Shown one piece after another: positions 9,262 through 19,097 of a stretch of 64,000 nt of DNA (positions are counted from its first letter, which is position 1; every line of letters starts with the position of its first letter). The notes beneath the pieces are model-generated. The model did not search any database and was not told the DNA's origin. It worked only from the letters and a program-made list of their open reading frames with translations. Position numbers and translations under genes: made by a program. The DNA comes from Pseudomonas argentinensis (GTDB lineage: Bacteria > Pseudomonadota > Gammaproteobacteria > Pseudomonadales > Pseudomonadaceae): positions 1,178,001-1,242,000 of the forward strand of contig NZ_CP056087.1 of the NCBI RefSeq assembly GCF_001839655.2. The letters are read 5' to 3'.

Positions 9262-9277
9262 AGCAATATGCATGCCA
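9262..9277 (-). promoter_or_regulatory. Sigma-54 promoter of glnA
   Basis: On the minus strand TGGCATG-CATA-TTGCT matches the sigma-54 consensus (TGGCAYR-N4-TTGCW) at every core position. The predicted start is near 9251, giving an untranslated leader of about 84 nt before the glnA ATG at 9167. Confidence 0.9.
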
Positions 9278-9350
9278 GTGCCCCGTGATGGACGCGTGCC
9301 CTGAAAATCAGCGCTGTAGCGGGTATTGATGGCACAAAACGAATCGTCAC

Positions 9351-9398
9351 AGCCCTTTATTGGTGCGATTTAATAGGCTTGTGTTCAATATTGGTGCA
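9351..9398 (-). promoter_or_regulatory. Paired NtrC-like enhancer sites upstream of glnA
   Basis: Two 17 bp segments end in GGTGCG (9351–9367) and GGTGCA (9382–9398), each with a degenerate left half. They are 31 bp apart and centred about 107 and 138 bp upstream of the predicted start. This reproduces the classic arrangement at E. coli glnAp2 (about -108 and -140). The 9168–9496 gap otherwise holds the thiI promoter. Confidence 0.7.
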
Positions 9399-9446
9399 GT
9401 GGCAGATTGTTTGCGGATTTTTGATCAAAGGTTGAGCAATTTCCTT

Positions 9447-9452
9447 TATAAT
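9447..9452 (+). promoter_or_regulatory. Candidate -10 element of thiI
   Basis: A perfect TATAAT lies 44 bp before the thiI ATG. No good -35 is at the right distance (TTGATC is 20 bp upstream), so the call rests mainly on the -10. Confidence 0.4.
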
Positions 9453-9496
9453 CCGCGCCCCTGTTTTTCAGGCTCTGGCCCCCAACATTTGCTCCC

Positions 9497-10951
9497 ATGA
9501 AACTGATCGTCAAAGTCTTCCCGGAAATCACCATCAAGAGCCCGCCGGTTCGCAAGAACTTCATCCGGCAGTTGGCCAAGAACATCCGCGTGGTGTTGCG
9601 TGATCTCGACCCGCAGCTGCAGGTCACCGGTGTCTGGGACAATCTGGAAGTGAAGACCGAGGTGGCCGAGCCCAAGGTCTTGCAGGAAATCATCGAGCGC
9701 CTGAGCTGCGTGCCGGGCATCGTTCACTTCCTGCAGATCGACGAATACCCGCTCGGCGACTTCGACGATATCGTCGCCAAGTGCAAGCTGCATTATGGCG
9801 AACTGCTGAACGGCAAGATCTTCTCGGTGCGTTGCAAGCGCGGCGGCCGCCACGCCTTCTCCTCCATCGACGTGGAACGCTACGTCGGCAGCCAGCTGCG
9901 CCAGCAGTGCGGCGCCGCCGGTATCGACCTGAAGAAGCCCCAGGTCGAGGTGCGCATCGAGATCCGCGACCAGCGCCTGTACGTCATTCATCACCAGCAT
10001 CCCGGCCTGGGCGGTTACCCCCTGGGCTCGCTGGAGCAGACCCTGGTACTGATGAGCGGTGGTTTCGACTCCACCGTGGCGGCCTACCAGATCATGCGCC
10101 GCGGCCTGATGAGCCACTTCTGCTTCTTCAACCTCGGCGGCCGTGCCCACGAGCTGGGGGTGATGGAAGTCGCCCACTACCTGTGGAAGAAGTACGGCAG
10201 CAGCCAGCGCGTGCTGTTCATCAGCGTGCCGTTCGAAGAAGTGCTCGGCGAGATTCTCGGCAAGGTCGACAACAGCTACATGGGCGTGACCCTCAAGCGC
10301 ATGATGCTGCGCGCCGCCAGCCGCCTGGCCGAGCGCCTGCAGATCGACGCCCTGGTGACCGGCGAGGCGATCAGCCAGGTGTCCAGCCAGACCCTGCCGA
10401 ACCTCTCGGTGATCGACTCGGTCACCGACAAGCTGGTGCTGCGCCCGCTGATCACCAGCCACAAGCAGGACATCATCGATACCGCGGAGCAGATCGGCAC
10501 CGCCGAGTTCGCCCGCCACATGCCCGAATACTGCGGCGTGATCTCGGTGAACCCGACCACCAAGGCCAAGCCCCACCGCGTCGTCCATGAAGAAGAACAG
10601 TTCGACATGGCGATTCTCGAGCGCGCCCTCGAGCGCGCGCGCCTGATCGCCATCGACCGGGTGATCGAGGAGCTGGGTCAGGACGTGCAGGTCGAGGAAG
10701 TCGCCCAGGCCTTGCCGGGCCAGGTGGTGATCGACATTCGCCACCCCGACCAGGCCGAAGACGAGCCGCTGGAGATCGAGGGTGTGGAAGTCCAGGCGCT
10801 GCCGTTCTACGCCATCAACAACCGTTTCAAGGAGCTGGACGAGAACCGCCAGTACCTCCTTTATTGCGACAGGGGCGTGATGAGCCGCCTGCATGCCCAT
10901 CACCTGCTGAGCGAGGGGCATGCCAATGTGCGCGTTTATCGTCCGGCATAA
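9497..10951 (+). CDS. thiI: tRNA 4-thiouridine synthetase ThiI
   Basis: 484 residues; makes 4-thiouridine at tRNA position 8 and supplies sulfur for thiamine thiazole synthesis. An N-terminal ferredoxin-like/THUMP region (about 1–165) is followed by a PP-loop ATPase with SGGFDS (187–192) and a C-terminal rhodanese domain (about 400–484) carrying the persulfide cysteine Cys457 in [10 protein letters not shown]. The second conserved cysteine is in EYCGVIS. Length and domain order match the enterobacterial long form. Divergent from glnA. Confidence 0.98.
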   Translation: MKLIVKVFPEITIKSPPVRKNFIRQLAKNIRVVLRDLDPQLQVTGVWDNLEVKTEVAEPKVLQEIIERLSCVPGIVHFLQIDEYPLGDFDDIVAKCKLHYGELLNGKIFSVRCKRGGRHAFSSIDVERYVGSQLRQQCGAAGIDLKKPQVEVRIEIRDQRLYVIHHQHPGLGGYPLGSLEQTLVLMSGGFDSTVAAYQIMRRGLMSHFCFFNLGGRAHELGVMEVAHYLWKKYGSSQRVLFISVPFEEVLGEILGKVDNSYMGVTLKRMMLRAASRLAERLQIDALVTGEAISQVSSQTLPNLSVIDSVTDKLVLRPLITSHKQDIIDTAEQIGTAEFARHMPEYCGVISVNPTTKAKPHRVVHEEEQFDMAILERALERARLIAIDRVIEELGQDVQVEEVAQALPGQVVIDIRHPDQAEDEPLEIEGVEVQALPFYAINNRFKELDENRQYLLYCDRGVMSRLHAHHLLSEGHANVRVYRPA

Positions 10952-11122
10952 GACGCCCGGGCTCAATGGCGGCAGTATCCGCCATCGCCCTCCCGACCCG
11001 ATTGGCGGCGAGTTTGCCGCCACACAGCGTTAACAGACTGCCTTTACCCTTAATCCCGATTTTTCGCGTTGGGCCCTGAAGCAACTGCCGGGTAGCCCGA
11101 CCCAACCTACGAGACCACTACT

Positions 11123-12943
11123 GTGATCGAGAATCTACGCAACATCGCCATCATCGCCCACGTTGACCATGGCAAGACCACCCTGGTCGACGCCCTGCTG
11201 CGTCAGTCCGGCACCCTGGAGCGCAGCGAGCTCAACGACGAGCGCGTGATGGACAGCAACGACCAGGAAAAAGAGCGCGGCATCACCATTCTGGCCAAGA
11301 ACACCGCCATCAAGTGGAACGACTACCGCATCAACATCGTCGACACCCCCGGCCACGCCGACTTCGGCGGTGAAGTCGAGCGCGTGATGTCGATGGTCGA
11401 CTCCGTGCTGCTGGTCGTCGACGCCCAGGACGGCCCGATGCCGCAAACCCGCTTCGTGACCAAGAAGGCCTTCGAAGCCGGCCTGCGTCCGATCGTGGTG
11501 ATCAACAAGATCGACCGTCCGGGCGCGCGCCCTGACTGGGTCATGGACCAGATCTTCGACCTGTTCGACAACCTCGGTGCCACCGAAGAGCAGCTGGACT
11601 TCCAGGTGGTCTACGCCAGCGCCCTGAACGGCATCGCCGGTCTGGACCACACCGACATGGCCGAAGACCTGACCCCGCTGTACCAGGCCATCGTCGACCA
11701 CGTCCCGGCGCCGAACGTCGACGTCGACGGCCCGTTCCAGATGCAGATCTCGGCACTGGACTACAACAGCTTCCTGGGCATCATCGGCGTTGGCCGTATC
11801 GCCCGTGGCCGCGTCAAGCCGAACACCCCGGTCACCGCCATCGATACCGAAGGCAAGAAGCGTAACGGCCGTATCCTCAAGCTGATGGGCCACCACGGCC
11901 TGCACCGCGTGGACGTCGAAGAAGCCACCGCCGGCGACATCGTCTGCGTCAGCGGCATGGACGAGCTGTTCATCTCCGACACCCTGTGCGACCAGAACAA
12001 CGTCGAGGCCATGAAGCCGCTGACCGTCGACGAGCCGACCGTTTCCATGACCTTCCAGGTCAACGATTCGCCGTTCTGCGGCAAGGAAGGCAAGTTCGTC
12101 ACCAGCCGCAACATCAAGGAGCGCCTGGACAAGGAGCTGCTGTACAACGTGGCCCTGCGTGTCGAAGAAGGCGACTCGGCCGACAAGTTCAAGGTCTCCG
12201 GCCGTGGTGAGCTGCACCTGTCGGTACTGATCGAGAACATGCGCCGCGAAGGCTTCGAAATGGGCGTTGGTCGTCCGGAAGTGATCATCCGTGAAGTGGG
12301 CGGCGTGAAACACGAGCCGTACGAGAACGTCACCATCGACATCCCGGAAGAATCCCAGGGCAAGGTCATGGAAGAAATGGGTCTGCGTAAAGGCGACCTG
12401 AGCAACATGGTGCCGGACGGCAAGGGTCGCGTACGCCTGGAATACAACATCCCGGCTCGCGGTCTGATCGGCTTCCGTAACGCCTTCCTGACCCTGACCA
12501 ACGGCGCAGGCATCCTGACCTCGATCTTCGACCGTTACGACGTGATGAAGTCGGGCCACATGAGCGGCCGCCAGAACGGCGTACTGGTGTCGATCGACAC
12601 CGGCAAGGCGCTGACCTACTCCCTGGAAACCCTGCAGGCGCGCGGCAAGCTGTTCGTCGAGCACGGGCAGGAAGTCTACAACGGTCAGATCATCGGCCTG
12701 AACAGCCGTGACAACGACCTGGGCGTCAACCCAACCAAAGGCAAGAAGCTCGACAACATGCGTGCTTCGGGTAAGGACGAAACCATCGCCCTGGTGCCGC
12801 CGGTTCGCTTCACCCTGGAGCAGGCCCTGGAATTCATCCAGGACGATGAATTGTGCGAAGTGACTCCAAAGTCCATTCGCCTGCGTAAAAAGATTTTGGA
12901 CGAAGGCGAGCGCACCCGCGCTGCCAAGAAAGCCAAGAACTGA
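11123..12943 (+). CDS. typA: Ribosome-associated GTPase TypA/BipA
   Basis: 606 residues, a translational GTPase of the EF-G class involved in 50S assembly and stress adaptation. G1 is [10 protein letters not shown]3 [10 protein letters not shown] and G4 [13 protein letters not shown]; the C-terminal region ([29 protein letters not shown]) is the BipA-specific domain. The start is GTG at 11123, followed by [17 protein letters not shown], the family N-terminus; the ribosome site is weak. The 171 bp gap after thiI holds a GGCGGC/GCCGCC hairpin without a T run. Confidence 0.98.
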   Translation: MIENLRNIAIIAHVDHGKTTLVDALLRQSGTLERSELNDERVMDSNDQEKERGITILAKNTAIKWNDYRINIVDTPGHADFGGEVERVMSMVDSVLLVVDAQDGPMPQTRFVTKKAFEAGLRPIVVINKIDRPGARPDWVMDQIFDLFDNLGATEEQLDFQVVYASALNGIAGLDHTDMAEDLTPLYQAIVDHVPAPNVDVDGPFQMQISALDYNSFLGIIGVGRIARGRVKPNTPVTAIDTEGKKRNGRILKLMGHHGLHRVDVEEATAGDIVCVSGMDELFISDTLCDQNNVEAMKPLTVDEPTVSMTFQVNDSPFCGKEGKFVTSRNIKERLDKELLYNVALRVEEGDSADKFKVSGRGELHLSVLIENMRREGFEMGVGRPEVIIREVGGVKHEPYENVTIDIPEESQGKVMEEMGLRKGDLSNMVPDGKGRVRLEYNIPARGLIGFRNAFLTLTNGAGILTSIFDRYDVMKSGHMSGRQNGVLVSIDTGKALTYSLETLQARGKLFVEHGQEVYNGQIIGLNSRDNDLGVNPTKGKKLDNMRASGKDETIALVPPVRFTLEQALEFIQDDELCEVTPKSIRLRKKILDEGERTRAAKKAKN

Positions 12944-12962
12944 TCCGGTTCTAGCTGACTAG

Positions 12963-12999
12963 AAAGCCCCCGTCGGTTCACGCCTGCGGGGGCTTTTTT
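12963..12999 (+). terminator. Terminator of typA
   Basis: AAGCCCCCG/CGGGGGCTTTTTT hairpin 20 bp after the stop codon, with a six-T run. Confidence 0.93.
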
Positions 13000-13175
13000 G
13001 TGGGCGTTGCCGATGGGGGCAGCGTCGCCACTATCGAGCATCTTTTGCCGGTTGCCAGAAACCATCCGCTTTTGCGTTGTCTGTGCCGATGCGTAGGCGA
13101 GCCGCCGGGTTCGGCTTGATGTTCACCTGCCACATTTGTGATCGACTGCATCATCCAAGCGGTGCGCGCAGCCCC

Positions 13176-13323
13176 TATAGGGCACCTCTAAAAACTATCT
13201 GCGTTGTCACCGCGGCGTTAAAAACAGGCTCAAAATGCTCATTTACAACACGTAAACTCCGCTTTTTCGCCTGTTTTTGCCTTGCGCTGACTGCCTCGCC
13301 AACGTTTTTAGAGGTGCCCTATA
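13176..13323. mobile_element. MITE-like element with 20 bp perfect terminal inverted repeats
   Basis: The left end TATAGGGCACCTCTAAAAAC is the exact reverse complement of the right end GTTTTTAGAGGTGCCCTATA; the element is 148 bp and encodes nothing. Its core (GCGTTAAAAACAGGCTC ... CGCCTGTTTTTGCC) recurs in diverged form at 28220–28390 and, reversed, at 61477–61650. The last bases with the flanking AAT make TATAAT at 13320–13325, a possible -10 for the DUF2339 gene. No transposase is in the window; mobility is inferred from structure. The rest of 12944–13384 shows only the typA terminator. Confidence 0.75.
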
Positions 13324-13384
13324 ATTCGCGCTCTGCCAGGCCCGTGCCCGGCATGGATGATCTTCTCTTCAAGGATTCGAGCGC

Positions 13385-16300
13385 ATGCAGTGGATTTTCA
13401 TGCTGATCGGGCTGGTACTCGGTGCCCTGGTGCTGGGCGCCGTGAGTGGCGAGGCGATGGCCGGCGCGCTTCTGGGCGCCGTCGTGGGGCTGGCGGTAGG
13501 GCAGGCGATCGCGCTGCGGGCGCTGAGGCTTCAGCACGAGGCGCTGCGCAAGTCGCTGGCAGGACTGATCGAGCGCTTCAACCAGGGCACGGGCGATCTG
13601 CATGAGCGCCTGCTGCGCCTGGAAACGGGCGCGCAGCCGCAAACCGATGTCGCGGCCGAGCCCCATGAAGAGCCACCTGCGCAGGCTGTTGTCGAGCAAG
13701 CCGTTGCGGCGCCGGTCGAACTAGCCGCGCAGCCTGAGTGGGAACTCGAATGGGTATTGCCCGCCGCCTCGCCTGGCGAGCCACCGGTGCAGGCGAGCCC
13801 GGAGCCCGTCCTCGAGCAGCCTGACGTACCGCCTGTCTCGGCGGCTGCGCGGGTCACCGAGCCGACAGCGCCCGGGCTTCTCGAGCGCGGCATCACCGCT
13901 GCCCGGGCCTGGCTGCTGGGCGGTAATACCGTGCTACGCGTGGGCCTGGTGCTGCTCTTTCTGGGCCTGGCGTTCCTGCTGCGCTATGCCTCCGAACGGG
14001 TGGTGGTCGCCATCGAGTTGCGCTACGCCGGGGTGGCGCTGGCGGCGATTGCACTGCTGGCGCTGGGCTGGTGGCTGCGTCGGCGGCGCCCGGCCTATGC
14101 CTTGCTGATGCAGGGCGGTGGTATCGCCGTGTTGTACCTGACGGTGTTCGCGGCCATGCGCCTGCATCCCTTGCTCACGCCGCAAGTCGCGATGGTGCTG
14201 CTGGTGGTGGTGACGCTCTGTTCCGCCGTGCTGGCCATCCTGCAGGACGCCCGCGGCCTCGCTGCGGCAGCAGCGCTTGGCGGCTTCGCGGCGCCGATCC
14301 TGGCCTCCAGCGGTGGCGGCAGCCATGTTGCGCTGTTCAGCTATTTCGCCCTGCTCAATGCCGGGATCTTCGCCATCGCCTGGTTCAAGGCCTGGCGCGA
14401 ACTCAACCTGATCGGTTTCGTCGGCACCTTTGGTATCGGTCTGGCCTGGGGCCTGCGCTCCTACACTCCGGAACTGTGGCTCAGCACCCAGGCTTTCCTG
14501 CTGCTGTTCTTCCTGATGTACGTGGCCATCGGCCTGCTGTTCGCCCGTCGCCGCCTGCTTGAGGCGTCGAGCGAACCGGAAAACGATTCCCGCCAGGCCC
14601 TGCTCAAGTGGTCGGCGCGCCAGGCAGGTTACGTGGATGGCAGCGTACTGTTCGGTACGCCTCTGGTGGGCTTCGGGCTGCAGTACGCGGTGGTTCAGCA
14701 CCTGCCCTTCGGCCCTGCGTTCAGCGCGTTGGCCATGGGCCTGCTGTACATGGCGCTGGCCCGGGTGCTGGTTAACCGTGCGCCGGGACGTGCCGTGCTG
14801 CTGATGGAAACCTGCCTGGCGCTGGGCGTGATCTTCGCCACCCTGGCCATTCCGCTGGGGCTGGACGCCCGCTGGACCTCCGCTGCCTGGGCGGTCGAAG
14901 GCGCTGGCTTGTACTGGCTGGCGCTGCGTCAGCAGCGTCTGTTCGCGCGGCTGTTCGCCCTGCTGCTGCAAGTGGCCGCCGCAGCGGCCTATTTGTGGGA
15001 GGTGCGCTTCGGTTACGACACCTTGCTCACGGGCTCGGCGCTTGGCGCGCTGATGCTGGCTGTGGCGCTGCTGTTCAGCTTCCTGCAGCTGCGCGGGGCG
15101 GGAGACGGCGTGGCAGATCGTGAGCGCAAGCTTCAGCCGGCCCTGGCCTATGGCGGCCTGGCCTTCCTCTACCTGCTGGCTCCGCTGTGCTTCGGGCCTT
15201 ACGCCACGGCCGCCGCCTGGGCCGTGGCCGGCGCCGCGACGCTGTTCGCCGGGTTGTCGCTGGGCGCACGCAGCCTGCTGACTGGCGCTTTCGTGGTGCA
15301 GGTTCTGGGCGGTATGGTCTACCTGACCTTCAGCGACGGTCTCTATCAGGCGCTGGTCGACGAAACCCAGCGACCGCTCGCCCACCTGACGTTCTGGGCG
15401 CCGGTGCTGCTGGCGCTGGCGGGCCTGTTCTGCGCCTGGCGCCTGCACCTTGCCGGGCGCGTGAGCCGCGCCGATCTGCGGCCGATGGCAGTGCAGGAGC
15501 TGTCTCATATGGCGCTGTGCTGGTTTGCCGCCTGGTGGCTGCTGGCAGCGTTCAGCGAGATTACGCGTTTCGTGCCGGACCCGTTGCAAGCCCATGTGTT
15601 CCTGCTGGTCGCGGTCGCCAGCCTGGCCGTCACCAGCCTGTTCGCCCTGCACCAGCGCTGGCCGGCACTGGCGGTGCTCAGCCTGGCGCTGGTGCCGCTG
15701 GGCTTCGCCGCCGTGCTGTTCGCCTGGCACCTGGGCTATCACCCGCTGGCAGACCTTGGCTGGCTGGCCTGGCCAGCGCTGTTCAGCGTGCATTTGCTCA
15801 TGCTGCGGCGCGTTGCGGGGCTGGCGCCCGAGGTGCTGGTGCGCATCAGCCATGTGCTCGGCTGCTGGCTGCTATTGGGCGTGGTGGCGCTGGAGTTGCG
15901 CTTCCTGTTCGCTGCCCTGGCCGACCACTACAACGCCTGGCGCTGGATGGGCTGGGTGCTGGTGCCGTGCGCCTTCCTGATGCTGATGAGCGTGCGCCGG
16001 GCGCTGCCCTGGCCGATTGCGGCCTATCCCCGGGAGTACCGCAGCTATGCGGCGTTGCCAATCGCCGTTCTTCTGCTGGGATGGTTCTGGCTGGTCAATC
16101 TGCTCAGTGACGGCTCCGCCGAGCCGCTGCCGTATGTACCGCTGATCAACCCGCTGGAGCTGGGCATGCTGATCGTACTCTTCGCCGTACAGCGCTGGGC
16201 CCAGGACGGCCTGGCCGTGCTGGCGATCAGGCCGGAGCAACTGCGCCAGGCTGCCCAGGTAGTGATTGGCGCTTCGTCGTTCGCGCTGTTGACCATGATG

Positions 16301-16636
16301 GTCTGCCGTACCGCCGTCCATTGGGGGCAGGTGCCGTTCCAGGCCGATGCGCTGGCGGGATCGCAGCTGGTGCAGGCCGGCCTGTCCATCGTCTGGACGC
16401 TGATCGCCCTGGGCCTGACCATCACCGGCCATCTGCGCGTGCGGCGTGATCTGTGGATGGTCGGCGCGGCGCTGATCGGTGTGGTTGTCGTTAAGCTGTT
16501 CTTCGTCGATCTGGGCAACAGCGGCAGCCTGGAACGGATCATTTCCTTCATCGGCGTCGGCGTACTCCTGCTGGTGGTGGGCTATTTCGCGCCGCTGCCG
16601 CCACGCCGAGAAGCCAGGGCGCAGGTGGCGGCATGA
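13385..16636 (+). CDS. DUF2339 large polytopic membrane protein
   Basis: 1083 residues. The N-terminus has one or two hydrophobic helices (about 1–45), a coiled-coil-like stretch, then an Ala/Pro/Glu-rich linker (about 80–160). Hydrophobic segments follow almost continuously to the C-terminus, more than twenty by eye. The LRVGLVLLFLGLAFLLRYASE segment is typical of DUF2339 proteins. No function is established. The stop overlaps the start of the DUF3999 gene (ATGA), so the two are almost certainly co-translated and may act together at the inner membrane. It may use a -10 element formed at the right edge of the MITE-like element. Confidence 0.88.
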   Translation: MQWIFMLIGLVLGALVLGAVSGEAMAGALLGAVVGLAVGQAIALRALRLQHEALRKSLAGLIERFNQGTGDLHERLLRLETGAQPQTDVAAEPHEEPPAQAVVEQAVAAPVELAAQPEWELEWVLPAASPGEPPVQASPEPVLEQPDVPPVSAAARVTEPTAPGLLERGITAARAWLLGGNTVLRVGLVLLFLGLAFLLRYASERVVVAIELRYAGVALAAIALLALGWWLRRRRPAYALLMQGGGIAVLYLTVFAAMRLHPLLTPQVAMVLLVVVTLCSAVLAILQDARGLAAAAALGGFAAPILASSGGGSHVALFSYFALLNAGIFAIAWFKAWRELNLIGFVGTFGIGLAWGLRSYTPELWLSTQAFLLLFFLMYVAIGLLFARRRLLEASSEPENDSRQALLKWSARQAGYVDGSVLFGTPLVGFGLQYAVVQHLPFGPAFSALAMGLLYMALARVLVNRAPGRAVLLMETCLALGVIFATLAIPLGLDARWTSAAWAVEGAGLYWLALRQQRLFARLFALLLQVAAAAAYLWEVRFGYDTLLTGSALGALMLAVALLFSFLQLRGAGDGVADRERKLQPALAYGGLAFLYLLAPLCFGPYATAAAWAVAGAATLFAGLSLGARSLLTGAFVVQVLGGMVYLTFSDGLYQALVDETQRPLAHLTFWAPVLLALAGLFCAWRLHLAGRVSRADLRPMAVQELSHMALCWFAAWWLLAAFSEITRFVPDPLQAHVFLLVAVASLAVTSLFALHQRWPALAVLSLALVPLGFAAVLFAWHLGYHPLADLGWLAWPALFSVHLLMLRRVAGLAPEVLVRISHVLGCWLLLGVVALELRFLFAALADHYNAWRWMGWVLVPCAFLMLMSVRRALPWPIAAYPREYRSYAALPIAVLLLGWFWLVNLLSDGSAEPLPYVPLINPLELGMLIVLFAVQRWAQDGLAVLAIRPEQLRQAAQVVIGASSFALLTMMVCRTAVHWGQVPFQADALAGSQLVQAGLSIVWTLIALGLTITGHLRVRRDLWMVGAALIGVVVVKLFFVDLGNSGSLERIISFIGVGVLLLVVGYFAPLPPRREARAQVAA

Positions 16637-17991
16637 GGCTGAATATCGCGTTGGCGCTGCTCATGCTGGGCACGCCTCTGGTTGCCGCGGCCGAGCTTTC
16701 GGAACGCCCCCAGGACTATGCCGTGACCGTGCCGCTGACCCTGAGCGGAGAGGGTCCCTGGTATCGGATGCAGTTGCCGATGGAGGCCCAGCTCGCCGCC
16801 CGGCACGCCGACTTTCGCGACCTGCGCCTGTTCAACGGCGAAGGCGAGCGGCTGGCCTACAGCCTGATTCCCGGTGCCGAGCGCTTTGCCGAGAGCCAGC
16901 AGCGTGCCGATCTGCGGCTGTTCCCACTGCATGGCCCGGCAGGGCACCGCGACGCCGTGCCGACCCTTCGTGTGCAGCGTGGCGATGATGGCTCGATCAT
17001 CGAACTCGCCGAGCCGGCCGCCACTACCGAGGTGTTGCGCGGCTGGTTGCTGGACGCCAGCGCCACCGACTTTTCGCTGCAGCGCCTGTACCTGGAGTGG
17101 CAGGCCGAGAGCGAAGGCTTCCAGCGCTTCAGCATCGAGGCCAGTGACGACCTGGATCATTGGCGGCCAGTGGGCGAGAGGCAGGTCGCCCGGCTGAGCT
17201 TCAACGGCGAGCGCATCGACAAGCGCGAAGTGGAGCTGCCGACTATCCGGGCGCGCTACCTGCGCCTGCTGTGGCTGGCGCCGGAGCAGGCCGCCAACCT
17301 CAGCGCTGCCAGCGTCAGCGGCACGCGCAGTACGGCCGAACCGGCTGCGCTGATCTGGTCGGCTGCGCTGAAGGGGCAGGCGGATGAGCAGGGCGTCATC
17401 TGGACCCTGCCGCTGGCCTTGCCACTGGAGCGCGTACGCATCGACATCGAGCAGGCCAACAGCCTGGCTCCGGTGGTGCTGCAGGGGCGGCGCGACAGCA
17501 AGGCGCCATGGGTGCCGCTGGCGAACTCGGTGCTCTACCGACTGCCTGGTAATGGTCACGAGCTGGTGCAGGATCAGCTCGAGCTGCCGCCCTTGCCGGT
17601 CAGCCAGTTGCGCTTGCAGGTCGACAGCCGTGGCGGCGGTCTGGGGTCGAGCGAGCCGCGGATGCACCTCGCCATGCGCGCCACCGAGCTGCTGTTCCTG
17701 GTGCGCGGCAGTCCGCCCTATCAGTTGGCCCTTGGCCGGGAGGATGCCCAGGCGGGGAGCCTGCCCGTGACCACCCTGGTGCCCGGCTTCGATGCGCAGC
17801 GCCTGGCGGGTATGGACCAGGCTGTCATCGATGGTCAGATTGCGCAGGCCGAGATAACGCCCGCTGCTAGAACGGCGGAGCCCGGCTTCGACTGGAAGCG
17901 CGCCGGTTTGTGGACGGTGCTGCTGGTCGGTGTCGGCGTGCTGGTGCTGATGGCGCTCAGCGTGCTGCGTGCGTCCCGCGGACGCTCATGA
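16633..17991 (+). CDS. DUF3999 membrane-anchored periplasmic protein
   Basis: 452 residues. A signal peptide (MRLNIALALLMLGTPLVAAA) is followed by a long beta-rich periplasmic region and a single transmembrane helix near the C-terminus (about 425–445, GLWTVLLVGVGVLVLMALSV). Segments such as LERVRIDIEQAN and RYLRLLW suggest galactose-binding-like beta sandwiches. The family is usually found next to DUF2339, as here (4 bp overlap). Function is unknown. The 37 bp downstream gap contains a GC-rich inverted repeat shared with the convergent hydrolase gene. Confidence 0.85.
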   Translation: MRLNIALALLMLGTPLVAAAELSERPQDYAVTVPLTLSGEGPWYRMQLPMEAQLAARHADFRDLRLFNGEGERLAYSLIPGAERFAESQQRADLRLFPLHGPAGHRDAVPTLRVQRGDDGSIIELAEPAATTEVLRGWLLDASATDFSLQRLYLEWQAESEGFQRFSIEASDDLDHWRPVGERQVARLSFNGERIDKREVELPTIRARYLRLLWLAPEQAANLSAASVSGTRSTAEPAALIWSAALKGQADEQGVIWTLPLALPLERVRIDIEQANSLAPVVLQGRRDSKAPWVPLANSVLYRLPGNGHELVQDQLELPPLPVSQLRLQVDSRGGGLGSSEPRMHLAMRATELLFLVRGSPPYQLALGREDAQAGSLPVTTLVPGFDAQRLAGMDQAVIDGQIAQAEITPAARTAEPGFDWKRAGLWTVLLVGVGVLVLMALSVLRASRGRS

Positions 17992-18028
17992 GCGCAAGCG
18001 CAGCCGCGGCTAACGCTGCGGCGGGCCG

Positions 18029-19087
18029 TCAGGCCGCTTCGGCAGGCGCGTCCAGCACCAGCTCCTGGATCGCCTCGCCGACCTGCTCGAACAGCTTGCC
18101 GGCTTCGGCATCCTCATCGAGGGCTTCGGCGCAGGCGAGGATCACCAGGGCGTCGTCACCTTGCGGGTTGGCGATGCCCATATGGCAGGCGCGGTGCTGC
18201 TGGGTGCCGGTCTTCTGGACGAAGGGCAGCTGTTCACTCAGGCCGGCCTCCAGGCGATAGGCCTCGTAGCCGCCCAGGCCCATGATGTCGTAGAGCCGCT
18301 CGGTGCTCGCGTCGGACAGCAGCTCGCCTTTGGCCAGTTTGCCGAACAGCTGGCCGTAGGCGACCAGTGTCGCGCTGTTCACGCCGGTTTCGTAGTAGCG
18401 CCGGTAGGCTTCGTCGAGGTCGCGGGTCTCGAGCTGATCGGCTTTCATGTCCAGGGCATTGGCCACTGCTTCGACGCGCTTCGGGCCGAGCGGCGCGGCG
18501 GCGATTTCGACGATCTGGCGATTCTCCAGTGAGCGGGCGTCGGGGTGCAGTTGCCCGTACAGCTCGCGGCGCACGTCGAGCAGGCGGGTCACCTTGCCGA
18601 AGTCGCCGCCGGCGGCTGCCGCGATGCGCTCGTTAATGCGCTCTAGGCCGGCTGCGCGAATCAGCATGTCGGCGGCGGTGTTGTCGCTCTCCTGCAGCAT
18701 CTCGCGCAGCAGTTCGCCGACGCTGTAACGGGCGCCGGCGTCTTCCCACACCAGGCCGCCGGAGCCGTCGACCCGGTCGCCTTCCTCCAGGGTGATCGGC
18801 TGGTCGAGCTGCAGCTTGCCGTCGTCGACCTCCTGCAGCACGGCGATGGCGATCGCCGCCTTGGTGGCCGAGGCCAGGTACCAGCTGCGATCGGCCTGGT
18901 GGTTCAGCTCGCTGCCGTCGGCAGGGCGCAGCAGATAGACGCCCAGCCTGCCGGGGGAGGCCTCGTCCAGTTCGCGCAACCGCTCGGCCAGCGCCTCGAA
19001 ACCTGCGTCGCGCTGGGGCGTCGCCCATAGCCAGAGCGACAGTGCCGCGCAGCCGAGCAGGGCGAGGCCTGCGAACAGGGTTTTCAT
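18029..19087 (-). CDS. Class A beta-lactamase-fold serine hydrolase (downstream paralogue)
   Basis: 352 residues with an N-terminal hydrophobic signal/anchor (about 1–22). The three class A/PBP motifs are visible: SxxK as S73-A-T-K76, SDN at 134–136, and KTG in FVQKTGTQQHRAC. The Ser-to-SDN distance of 61 fits class A enzymes. The general-base Glu of the omega loop is not obvious, so a true beta-lactamase activity is uncertain; a periplasmic peptidase/esterase-type role is equally possible. The ATG at 19087 has GAGGGA upstream. It lies 10 bp after a paralogous gene. Confidence 0.8.
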   Translation of the reverse strand: MKTLFAGLALLGCAALSLWLWATPQRDAGFEALAERLRELDEASPGRLGVYLLRPADGSELNHQADRSWYLASATKAAIAIAVLQEVDDGKLQLDQPITLEEGDRVDGSGGLVWEDAGARYSVGELLREMLQESDNTAADMLIRAAGLERINERIAAAAGGDFGKVTRLLDVRRELYGQLHPDARSLENRQIVEIAAAPLGPKRVEAVANALDMKADQLETRDLDEAYRRYYETGVNSATLVAYGQLFGKLAKGELLSDASTERLYDIMGLGGYEAYRLEAGLSEQLPFVQKTGTQQHRACHMGIANPQGDDALVILACAEALDEDAEAGKLFEQVGEAIQELVLDAPAEAA

Positions 19088-19097
19088 GGGCAATCCC

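Noticed and set aside
9446..11023. 525-codon minus-strand frame over thiI
   Set aside because: Antisense shadow of thiI; it would also remove the glnA/thiI promoter region.
11135..12664. 509-codon minus-strand frame over typA
   Set aside because: Antisense shadow of typA, with biased composition.
13934..15853. 639-codon minus-strand frame over the DUF2339 gene
   Set aside because: Gln/His/Arg-rich shadow of a Leu/Ala-rich membrane protein, typical of the complement of such genes.
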